From contig AP031355.1 in the NCBI GenBank assembly GCA_037833965.1, positions 583,501-647,500 of the forward strand: a stretch of DNA of 64,000 nt, written 5' to 3'. The notes under the pieces were generated by a model. The model did no database searches and was not told the DNA's origin. It saw nothing but the letters and a program-made list of their open reading frames with translations. The translations under genes and the position numbers were made by a program. Each line of letters begins with the position of its first letter. Within the stretch, counting starts at the first letter, position 1. Positions 54,664-63,095 of the stretch are shown here, piece after piece. Source of the stretch: Marchantia polymorpha subsp. ruderalis (taxonomy: Eukaryota > Streptophyta > Marchantiopsida > Marchantiales > Marchantiaceae).

Positions 54664-54927
54664 ACACTCTTAAAATAAAATTAGACTTAACTAATTCCAC
54701 AAAAGTGACAAAGCAAAAGTCTTGTAAAACAAAACAACCTCGTGTTAGTCCAAATACACTTCATTATTTGAGTAAATTGATTATTCACCCATCTGAAGCA
54801 ATTCACTGATATTGATGAATCCACTGCAACTGATATCACCTCATACTTCTTCCGACGGTATTTTCACATAGACGAGGCTAGCAAACTCTTCTTGGAGTAC
54901 TTTAAACAATATTTCAGTACTTAAAAA
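54664..54927. other. AT-rich spacer between the MITE and the retrotransposon end
   Basis: This is where a 3' long terminal repeat would be expected. It shows no obvious match to the 5' leader side of the element, and the partial copy diverges at exactly this boundary (54,928 versus 11,911). Confidence 0.4.
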
Positions 54928-55200
54928 CTTTGTCGTGCGACTTAGTATCGCCATACATCATACATCGCTGACATGCTCTACTCACAACTCACACATACAT
55001 ACACAAGGAACGAGAGTGTCCACACACAAAGGTATCACAACTCGCCCCCCTAGCTGGTGGTCAGGTCCCTCTAACTCCCAGGTAACCCTATCTACAACTA
55101 CATGCTATGCACCTTCGTGGGTGCGCGAACTAGTAGGCCGGGTGCTATGTCGACCCATCGTTAGTCGCCTATCTGCAATTCATAACATGTGAAGATCAAG

Positions 55201-55521
55201 TCATCTACCCTCTGAAGTACATCGAGGACAAACCCACCGTCCAGTAGGAACAACATCGATAGTTAGAGTCAAGCACGACATGTGCCATCACCTAGAACAC
55301 CTATCACACACCAACATATGGGCCGCCTGATCAGTTGACCCACATAACATGCACCTCAAGCCGGCACGTACAATCGCCAAGCTTGGGTCCATAGTACCAT
55401 CCACGTTTGGGAGGTGGCATGGCGCACAGTTGCGCACATGATTCTTCCAAACGACACCGTCACGACCCTCCAACATGAGAACTCCAGAAGGTAACACCTC
55501 TCGCACTCGCAAGATAGTGCG
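55201..55521 (-). pseudogene. Integrase C-terminal tail with PHD finger
   Basis: In frame with integrase after a TGA (55524-55522), the sequence runs through VREVLPSGVLMLEGRDGVVW, a beta-rich stretch like the integrase C-terminal domain, then HVRNCAPCHLPN. A zinc finger follows from 55,353 to 55,219: CMLC, eleven residues, CDRC, four codons, HMSC, fourteen residues, CPRC. This is the full C4HC3 ligand set of a PHD finger, with the conserved tryptophan two residues before the seventh ligand (RWVCPRC). One TGA (55290-55288) falls between the fourth ligand and the histidine; all eight ligands are otherwise intact. PHD fingers bind histone H3 tails. In this position it may direct integration to particular chromatin, as chromodomains do in chromoviruses (inference). 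Confidence 0.82.
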
Positions 55522-56370
55522 TCATGCCGTCACATCCAACGTAGTCGGTGCAGTCTGTTGTAGATAGACGTAGTCTCTCACGCGGAACCTACGAATCGAT
55601 GGTCGATAACCTCCTCCTTGAATAGTTGCATACCGCAACGTATCCCGGTGCTGAGCAATCGCAAGGTTCTCAAACGCTGCAGGCATAACTCTTCGAAAGA
55701 GCACTGCACGTTGAGAACACACTCTCACCCACATATCTGGATCATCAAGGTTCACCACCTCGCTAGACTCACGACGAATCGCTGCAGGCAAGTCTGGATC
55801 TCGGCCGTACAATAGAAAATATGGTGAAAACGAAGCCAAGGATGCTTGACGACTGAATCGATATCCCATGGCCAACCATGGTAACTGAATATCCCAGTCC
55901 CCAAGATGCCCCTTCTGTAGGCCATACTTGCGCAACGCTCTCTTCACCGTCTGTACCATCCGCTCAGCCAAACCATCCGCCTCTGGATGATCTCGGGAAG
56001 TAGTCCGGTGATCAATCAGCGTCTTGTCACACAAGACCTGAAACTCACCCTGAAACTCTGTCCCCTGATCGGTCAACACCTCAGCTGGTGCACCAAAGTG
56101 ACTAAGCACCTTGTCAAGGAAAGCATATGCTTCTCCCTCACTCGCCTTGTCAGGTAATGCCACCAACTCAATCCACTTGGAGAAATGCTCCACCATCACC
56201 AACACATACCGATGATGTCGTGTAGTCAAAGGTAGCAGTCCAACAAAGTCCAAACTCCAACGGTAACCCAATCCCATGATAGGTAAGGGATGTAACTCTG
56301 GTGTCGGGGTATTGAACGATGCCCTCACTCGATCACAAACCATGCAACGTGATACCAAATGCTGCACCTA
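55522..56370 (-). pseudogene. Retrotransposon integrase core
   Basis: Continues the pol frame after TAG at 56370-56368, which splits the N-terminal HHCC zinc domain: the two histidines (RHAHEELGHFGV) lie before it and CMVC just after. The catalytic DDE triad is readable as LDFVGLLP, LTDQGTEFQ and DHPEADGLAERM, with spacing typical of gypsy integrases. It would insert the element cDNA into the genome. The frame ends at a TGA (55524-55522), beyond which the C-terminal tail and PHD finger continue in frame. Apart from the stop, no catalytic residue appears lost. Confidence 0.9.
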
Positions 56371-58338
56371 CGTATGCATACCACGCCACCAATACTGACC
56401 TAGGAGTAAGCTGTACGTACGCTTCACTCCAAAATGTCCCAACTCCTCATGAGCATGCCTCACAATGCGTGCTCTCTGAGTTGGATGCGGTACTACCCGT
56501 ACCCTACCGTCCTCCCACACTCGGAGAACATGTGCGTTCTCCAATCGGTATCTCTTCGCCCTCTGGAGAACACGATCTCGCTCATTGGCACCCACTGTGC
56601 CTGGCACCATACTGGTCCGTAGGAACTCCAACACCAACGCATCATCGTGAACATCCCGCTGGTCCACACCACCATCCTCAACCTCAGGATCCGAAGACTG
56701 ACTATCTACTCTCTGACTAGAGTAAGATGTCAAGTGGTCCTCACTGCTAGAGGCTCCACAAAACCAACACATGAAGGCCGATGCATGCCAACCGGGCACC
56801 ATCTTCTCATCCACCTCACCATGCCACCTAGCTCCAGTGTCATCCTCCTGGCTAGTGCATGGGTTCCGACTCAAACCGTCGGCATCCAGGTTCGCAACTC
56901 CAGGCCTATGCACCACCTGAAAGTCGTACTCTTGTAAGATGAGAGCCCACCGTGCAAGCTTCCCTGTGAGCTTGTCAGACTCCATCAACCACTTGAGCGG
57001 TTGATGATCGGTAACAAGGGTAAACTGCGTACCAAACAAGTAACACCTGAAGTGTGCCACAGCCCACACCGCTGCCAAACACTCTCCCTCGTACGAACTA
57101 TACCGCGACTCTGCTGCATTGTTCGAACGACTAGTGTACGCAATCACAAACTCCTTGCCCTCATCATCACACTGCGTCAACACCGCTACAAGTCCCAACA
57201 TACTCCAATCAGTGTGCAACTGGTATGGTCGACCTCTGATAGGTCTCCTCAAGATGGGAGCGGCCACCAACCTGGCCTTGAGCTCAACAAAAGCTCTCTC
57301 CTGCTCATCTCCCCATTGCCACTCCTGATCCGACTTCAGCAATTGGTTCAAAGGCTTCGCTATAGCACTGAATCCCTTCACATATCTCCGGTAATAGTTC
57401 GCCAAACCCATGAATGCACGAACTCTACTCACATCCGCTGGACGAGGAATGCGTGCAATAGCCTCCACCTTTGCCTGCTGAACTCCCAAACCACCTGGGT
57501 AGATCACATGACCCAAGTACTCCACCTTCTCCTGGAAGAACCTACACTTCCCAGGATGTAACCGCAGACCATGAGCCCTTAACCGCTCAAGCACAATCTG
57601 CAAATGTATCTGGTGTTGCTCCACCGTGTCGCTAAACACCAAGATATCATCAATGTAACATCTGACAAAATCTAGCCCCGCTAGAATCCTGTCCATCACT
57701 CTCTGGAACTCGGCAGGTGCATTCTTCAACCCAAAGGGTAAGAATCGCCACTTATACAAACAATCCATGTCGTGAGAGTTGACACCCCAAAACGCTGTCT
57801 TGGCCTTGTCCTCCTCTCGAATTGGCAACTGGTGGTATCCCGCCCGAAGATCCAAAGTACTAAAAATCTTCGCATGTCCCACCACATCGAAGATCTCCTC
57901 AAGTGTAGGCATGGCATACTTATCGGCCTTCGTCTGCCGATTGATAGGACGGTAATCTCCACACATCCGCCTATCCGTGTAGTTGCCATGTACATCCTTC
58001 TTCGCTGGCATAACAGTGGCTGAAGCATACTCACCATGCAACAACTCCACTAACCCAGCCTCCAATAACTCCAACGTCCGACTCTTAATCAAGTCCCTTT
58101 CCATATCACTATATCGATAGGGACGACGGAAGATTGGCGTATCACTAGCCAATTCTATCCGTATGCCGGGTCCAATCAAAGTACCCAACTCCTTCATACT
58201 GAAGGCAAAACAACTCCTATAGTCACGTAGGAATTGTATCAACCGTCGCCTCTCTACTCCGGTGATCTGAAAACCAATCGATGGCTCCCACTCCTCCTCC
58301 ATGGAGCCACAAGAGGGAGGCGATACTGTCACTGGTTG
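56371..58338 (-). CDS. Reverse transcriptase and RNase H
   Basis: About 650 open codons. Reverse transcriptase motifs are STLDLRAGYHQLPI (first catalytic Asp, codon about 161), FLPFGLKNAPAEFQ, and YIDD (57,657-57,646), a variant of the YxDD box, with LVFSD after it. RNase H follows with LHTDWSMLGLVAVLTQ, YEGECLAAVWAV, LVTDHQPLKWLM and LDADGLSRNP, which place its acidic residues. The linker contains a CWFC pair and leads into the HHCC domain of integrase. It copies element RNA into DNA in the particle. The frame lies between two TAG codons (58339 and 56368), both in the same frame as flanking coding sequence, so this is an internal piece of the polyprotein and not a separate gene. Its first in-frame ATG is only a convenience. 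Confidence 0.93.
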
Positions 58339-58593
58339 CTATGACACCTCCTCCAAAGAAGGGTTCACCGAACCCTCCTTCGTAGCAACCTCCCCGTGAC
58401 CAACATCTCCAACTGCATGGGCGTCTACTCTCGCAAGTCCTCTCGCCACGTCCCATGAACTCCAAGGATGACGAATATCTCGCAGATCGCCCCCAGCCAT
58501 TGCCACTACCGTCCCGGTAGGCAATGAGCTAATAAGTGGTGTAACAACCACCAAATTTGCGCGCAAACGGCGTTGCTCGGCCAAACCCAAGCT

Positions 58594-59515
58594 CACAATC
58601 CATGTCAAGCAGTTCAGGTCCATAGCCTGACCCAAAACCTGACGACGCGATGCCTCTGAAACTGAAGAAGCTGCGGTCACACCAGTAAGAAACCCCATAG
58701 CACGCTCTCTCTCATCAGCGTTGGGCTCCACCAACTAATGTAGGGTACTGTCCCACAGTAGTCCAGGTCCCCCATCACGATATGCATGTGATGCCGGATA
58801 ACTGACCAACGTAGGCAAAGCCATCCGAGGCTGACCTACGTGGTTCACCAATGCCATGGGTGACCTATCCGCCATTCTCACCACTTGAGAGTATCAAGAG
58901 ACATCCAAGATCCTATCAACGGTGAGGGTAGGATCACGATGCACAGAATCATACGCATGACGCAATATCTCTCGTGGTACAAGGTTGGTCCACCACAAAC
59001 GTGCACGATGAGCACGTGAACCAACCCTCGCAGCATCCAACAACACTGCTGATCCAATCCATGCCCTGACCTCATGGACACTCGCCATCAACTGGGCCCG
59101 AGTGTCACCCAACAATGGTACGTTCTCTAGAATGTATGCTGGAGAACGTGTCTGCTGCTCCTGGAGATGACGTAACACTCGTAGCATCTCCCAAAACATC
59201 CGAGATCTCGGGTCATGTAACCCTGCTCCATGCCCAGCGAGTGTGTGCCCCTGACATGGCCATCCCGCAATCATCAAATCAATATGTCCAACTCGATCGA
59301 GGTCTGGCGCCCCCAGCAATGAAATGTCTGCAGGCAACGCCTTCTGGTATCCTCGAACAGCTGATCGCGGCAACAACAAAGGAAAACGCTGCATCAACTG
59401 TGTAACATGTCGTGAAGAAACCTGACGTGCAGTCTCGTCCTTCTCCACGTACAAGAATACCTGACTGCAACACTGCAGCCAAACCCGTGCTGATCCCTCC
59501 AAAAAGATCCAGCAA
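58594..59515 (-). pseudogene. DNMT3-like C5-cytosine DNA methyltransferase domain within pol
   Basis: Motif I LLDLFGGISTGLAAVLQSG (59,515-59,459) is the S-adenosylmethionine site. After a frameshift near 59,460 follow YVEKDETARQVSSRH (motif II region), IDLMIAGWPCQGHTLAG (motif IV, catalytic Cys codon 59,256-59,254), ILENVP (motif VI, Glu-Asn-Val at 59,127-59,119), and VGSRAHRARLWW (motif VIII, 59,025-58,990), close to the AAHRAR pattern of DNMT3. TGA at 58894 and TAG at 58735 interrupt the target-recognition part. Motif X, RRQVLGQAMDLNCLTWIV (58,647-58,594), completes a domain of about 310 codons. Motif order is canonical, unlike plant DRM enzymes, whose order is permuted. It would methylate cytosine at carbon 5, perhaps on the element's own cDNA. 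This copy cannot make an intact enzyme. Confidence 0.88.
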
Positions 59516-60073
59516 ACAAACATCCTATGGGGAATACTCCCATACGATAGGTGTAGTAACTAATGGTGATAGGGTGCTAAGACCACATACTAGCCGACCA
59601 TCTGAGACTCGCTCTGCCTCTGCTGGTAAAGAGGCCTCACTCCAAGCCTACTTCACCAACCTATCAGCCTCCTGCTGTAATGCGTGGCAAGAATCCCAAA
59701 GTGGAACATCCAAAGATGATGACACTGCCGCTGCGAGACTCACCATCTCCTCCACCTCCTCATAGACTGGAGTATCCTCGGCTGACCTGTTCCCCTCCAA
59801 CAAGTCATCAGGCCATGTGAGCACTCCACTGAAACCCGCAATAGAGGCTAAAACTGCAGGAGAAGATCCAAGAGGCCGATCTCGAGAAATGAACCTCACA
59901 GGCAGCTCACTCATACGTCCATCAGCGGACTCCCAACCAGGGCGATAAGCTGCCGTCTCCGTCCAATAATCCATCCGAAATTCCATCGGATATAACACCG
60001 CTCCACCAACAAGCACATCATATGACTCTGCTGATGTAACCACCGCTCGAACTCCAAACTGCGAGCTATCCTA
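59516..60073 (-). pseudogene. Linker between protease and methyltransferase
   Basis: It stays in frame with protease through TAG codons at 60071, 59648 and 59525, and runs directly into methyltransferase motif I. About 185 codons, including FGVRAVVTSAESYDVLVGG and VLTWPDDLLEGN. The first phrase resembles the end of a retroviral-type protease fold (a strand followed by ILxG), so part of this stretch probably belongs to protease. The acidic remainder (PVYEEVEEMVSLAAAV) has no motif I recognise. Confidence 0.6.
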
Positions 60074-60736
60074 AGCATGACCATGCCTCAACTGCACTGA
60101 TATGCGCTCTCTGGTCATCCTGTAAGACCTGTCGCTGGTTCCACCGAGTGATGTCTGAATCTGGAACGGACAAGGCTCCAACTCGGACTTCCGAACTCCC
60201 AAACTAATGCAGGCAATCTTGCCCAACATCAAAGGCTGTGCACCAGAATCCAACAACACTTTGAGTGGAACATACACCTGCCCTATAGCACTCACCAAGC
60301 AAAATACACCGCTCCGGTTGTCCACCATACACACACCAGGTACAACCCTCTCTCGATCAATGGCTGGTCGGGCTGGCAAGGACTCCATCCGTGCCGCTGC
60401 CGCCTGCCATGTCGACTCATCGCTCGATGGAGTCGTAGAGGATAGCTCCTCACCAATAGTCTCGCCTATCTCGGCACTCGTAGCAGTGATACTCCCACGT
60501 TCACACAACGTGGCTGCTGCACGAAAAACCCGAGCCAAGTCAATCCAAGAGTCCATCAGCTCCATAGCTGAAAATAATGGAGATCTCATCACTAAGCTAG
60601 CCATCTGCGTCACTGCATTAGATGATGTGTCCGTGTCCACCACACGTGACGTAGATGTCTCAGTCCTCCCACTAAGGCCACTAGGTGGTACAGGTCTCAT
60701 GGATGAAGTACTGCCCACCTCTGACAGCAAAAACGA
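60074..60736 (-). CDS. Retrotransposon aspartic protease region
   Basis: Continues the Gag frame after TAG at 60739-60737. A Ser/Thr-rich linker of about 130 codons leads to VYVPLKVLLDSGAQPLMLG, with the DSG catalytic triplet at 60,250-60,242, the usual single active-site loop of a dimeric retropepsin. The following SLGGTSDRSYRMTRERISVQ is compatible with the rest of the fold. It would cut the Gag-Pol polyprotein. The segment ends at TAG 60071 with the frame continuing. Confidence 0.85.
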
Positions 60737-62374
60737 CTAGGGAAGTCTGGCCTCACGCCCACCCTCACCCCTCTGAGGATCCAACTCCCCTGTCGCACCG
60801 CGTGGCTCTAGAGCTTGAGCTGCACCTCTAGTCACTGCAACCGATGCCTCCACCTGTGCTGCACTCGCTAGATAAGGGAAATCCTCTTCCTTGTAAGAGG
60901 TGGAAGTGCTCGCCCCAGAACTCACCATAGCAGCAAGCCTCTGCTCCAACTGCTCTATACGAGCAGCCATCGCGCTCTCTGTGGCCGAAGTAGCACTCGC
61001 TACAAGACGTCCAACTACACCGGCACCTCGACCACCTCTACTAGCACGGCCACCTCGACCTCGAGAAGCATCACCACCACGACCTCTACCATCAGATGTC
61101 AACTCTGGATGAAGGTCAAAACACCGATCTCGAGTATGACCTGCTCGACCACAGTGGTCACACACCACCTGTGCTGACTGGGGTCTAGCCTGTGAACTCT
61201 GACCTCCGGCCTCATGGGGACAATCTCTCCGCCGATGATCCCCTCCACATGTCCAACATGCTGGTCCCTGCTGCTGGCCAGCAAACGACGGCACTAGTGC
61301 ACGTGCCCCTGTATCTCTAGCGGCTATCTGGTGTCGTGTCTGCACTCCGCGATCCCCACCACTACCACCACCAAAGGGTCTAGACTGTGCCGTGCTCTGC
61401 GGAACACGAGAGGTAGTGGCTGCGTCTCTAGCGAATGAAGAAGTCACCACTCTCTCCTCCACTATGTTAAGCTCAATCTTCTCAGAAAGAGCAAACACAT
61501 AGGCCAATGTCGGTGACGCATCGCTCAAGAGGGTAGCATCCCGAACCCTCCGCCGTAGCTCTCTGTCCAGTATCCTGTACCAATACTGGACCGCCTGTGC
61601 CTCAGTTACACCGTGAGTAACTGAGATCAACCGCCGCATACGCGTGTATGCCTCCCGAAGACTCTCACCAGTCTTCCGCTCAAACACCTGGAGACTCCTC
61701 AACTTCTCCGTCCTCATCCCCTGATAGTTCTTCCTCAACCTCTTGAAGAACTCAGGAATGGGGCTGAACGAAGGTACGCAAGTAGTCTCTCCACTCGTGC
61801 TGGCAACGCCAACAGCACCGCTGGTGGTACCTGCTCCACTAGTACCATCGGTGATGCTACCACTCGCACCTCCACTGGTACCAACGCCACCCTCGGTGAT
61901 CGACGTATAGTTTGGAGACCAATGACGTCTCCATGCGTCAATCTCCACAGCATACTCTCTCCCAAACTCATGGTATTCATCCATGGGAGGCCCCTTCAGA
62001 TGCTGAAACAACCCCTTCCATGCAAAGAAGGGTGTAAACAACGTGGGGTTACGCAAGAACTGCATATCGCACCACGTGTCAAACTCCTGGATGAAATCAT
62101 CCAACTCAATGGTGCCCACTGCACCAGAGTACCGCCGTGGGCCCTTCATGGCCCCGTACATACCGTCCATGTCCCCAGTCCACGAGTGTGGGACCCTAGA
62201 CGATATCACCATCAAAGATCCGCTATCTGCCACACTCCGCGCCTCTACAACCACTGATGCGCTAGGATGAGGTAGCCGATACCTCAATCCACTCCGCGTA
62301 AATCCTCCACGGTCCTCAACGGAACCCCCAAACTCCTCTGTGATGACTGACTCACCAATCGGCACCACTGCCAC
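60737..62374 (-). CDS. Retrotransposon Gag with two zinc knuckles
   Basis: An open frame of about 545 codons. Residues 80-300 hold the capsid-like retrotransposon Gag domain (IQEFDTWCDM; EFFKRLRKNYQGMRTEKL; YWYRILDRELRRRVRDATL). Two CX2CX4HX4C nucleocapsid knuckles follow, CWTCGGDHRRRDC (about residues 373-385) and CDHCGRAGHTRDRC (405-418), then an RG-rich stretch and a short coiled coil (MAARIEQLEQRLAAM). It forms the particle and packs element RNA. No ATG opens the frame at its left limit: a GTG near 62,365 stands where the partial copy has ATG, so the start codon may have been lost. The ending TAG (60737) may be an original Gag/Pol boundary or one more decay stop; context does not decide. 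Confidence 0.92.
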   Translation of the reverse strand: MAVVPIGESVITEEFGGSVEDRGGFTRSGLRYRLPHPSASVVVEARSVADSGSLMVISSRVPHSWTGDMDGMYGAMKGPRRYSGAVGTIELDDFIQEFDTWCDMQFLRNPTLFTPFFAWKGLFQHLKGPPMDEYHEFGREYAVEIDAWRRHWSPNYTSITEGGVGTSGGASGSITDGTSGAGTTSGAVGVASTSGETTCVPSFSPIPEFFKRLRKNYQGMRTEKLRSLQVFERKTGESLREAYTRMRRLISVTHGVTEAQAVQYWYRILDRELRRRVRDATLLSDASPTLAYVFALSEKIELNIVEERVVTSSFARDAATTSRVPQSTAQSRPFGGGSGGDRGVQTRHQIAARDTGARALVPSFAGQQQGPACWTCGGDHRRRDCPHEAGGQSSQARPQSAQVVCDHCGRAGHTRDRCFDLHPELTSDGRGRGGDASRGRGGRASRGGRGAGVVGRLVASATSATESAMAARIEQLEQRLAAMVSSGASTSTSYKEEDFPYLASAAQVEASVAVTRGAAQALEPRGATGELDPQRGEGGREARLP

Positions 62375-63026
62375 AACTCCACCTGCCCTCGTCCCTGCAC
62401 TAACCTGCTCTAGCCCTACTGACTATGGGTATGGGCAACCTAACCCGTCATCAACGCAAGAAGACTCTCCTGGTCCACTGGTCATCACTCCAATCTCACC
62501 ATGAGAGAAACAAAGATAGGCGCCGGTGATCAAATCCAGCCGCACTATCGACAGCACACTGGAGTAAAACTACTCCGGAAATCAACGTCAACCCAGACAT
62601 GGGCGCTCATCAAGAAGCCAGACTGGAGAGGATCCAAACACAAGCAAACAGCTAGCAACGACTCTCCAGCCGAAATGAAACACAACACAGAGCAACATAA
62701 CACACGGGAAGTCGCCTCGCATAACGATCCCGAGTCGAGCTCCATTGCCTCTATCATCCTCCACCTCCCGCGCCTGCAACGTTATCTCGCTCATCCCGTC
62801 GCAAAAAAATAATGACCTCCACGCCGAGCTATCCCGTACTTCACCTCATACCTCCACTTCACACTACAAATAGAGGCGTCGAATATAACAAATATGAAAA
62901 GCCTATCTACCCTAACTGTTTGCCATAGAAAAAAAAACAAAATAGAGATAAAGCAATATTTTTACAACCAACAAACCATAGTAAGTGAGACGAGTACAAA
63001 TTCTCAATCTCTTCAGAATATTTTCC
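62375..63026 (-). other. 5' leader of the retrotransposon
   Basis: Alignable through most of its length to 10,150-10,830 of the partial copy. Shared blocks include GAAGTACGGGA, TTTCATTTCGGCTGGA and CACCGGCGCCTATCTTTG. It should hold the packaging signal, the primer-binding site and perhaps part of a long terminal repeat. I could not find a convincing tRNA-complementary site beginning TGG, and no copy of this sequence lies at the other end of the element. Similarity stops at an A/G-rich tract near 63,026. Confidence 0.75.
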
Positions 63027-63029
63027 TCT

Positions 63030-63095
63030 TTTTTTTTTTTCTTTTTTTTTCTGCTTTTCCTCTTCCTCTCCTTCCTTCCTTCCTTCCTTCCTTTT
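63030..63095. repeat. Poly-T tract and (TTCC)n microsatellite
   Basis: Long T runs broken by single C bases are followed by five or more TTCC units. It directly abuts the 5' limit of the retrotransposon. The partial copy at 10.15 kb is likewise preceded by an A/G-rich tract, so the tract may belong to the element end or to a preferred target. Confidence 0.8.

Larger units (their letters stand above)
54928..63026 (-). mobile_element. Ty3/gypsy-type retrotransposon carrying a cytosine methyltransferase and a PHD finger
   Basis: On the minus strand the order is leader, Gag, protease, DNA methyltransferase, reverse transcriptase, RNase H, integrase, PHD finger, 3' untranslated region. RT-RH before integrase is the Ty3/gypsy order. 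The limits are set by where similarity to the partial copy at 10.15-11.91 kb begins and ends. Gag, protease and the start of the methyltransferase share one frame. Methyltransferase motif IV to the end shares another, so one frameshift near 59,460 separates them. Ten internal stops interrupt the coding region: TAG at 60737, 60071, 59648, 59525, 58735, 58339 and 56368, and TGA at 58894, 55522 and 55288. A final TGA lies at 55201. The intact parent would have encoded one polyprotein of about 2,390 codons. This copy is dead. Long terminal repeats and primer-binding site could not be identified. Confidence 0.92.

Noticed and set aside
55201..55521. Integrase tail as a chromodomain
   Set aside because: The aromatic cage pattern of chromodomains is absent, and the cysteine/histidine spacing fits a PHD finger throughout.
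58594..59515. Methyltransferase as a DRM-type or chromomethylase enzyme
   Set aside because: DRM enzymes have permuted motif order, which is not seen here. No chromodomain is inserted between motifs as in chromomethylases.
55201..60739. TAG as a recoded or read-through glutamine codon in the retrotransposon
   Set aside because: The host KCC gene uses TAG as its stop, TGA stops and a frameshift occur in the same element, and the partial copy shows TAG replacing CAG at positions that differ between copies. Decay explains all of it more simply, though the Gag-end TAG alone could still be functional.
56319..60740. Long plus-strand open frames opposite the retrotransposon, up to 186 codons
   Set aside because: They are antisense shadows of the pol coding strand, with no domain motifs and unrelated to the flanks.
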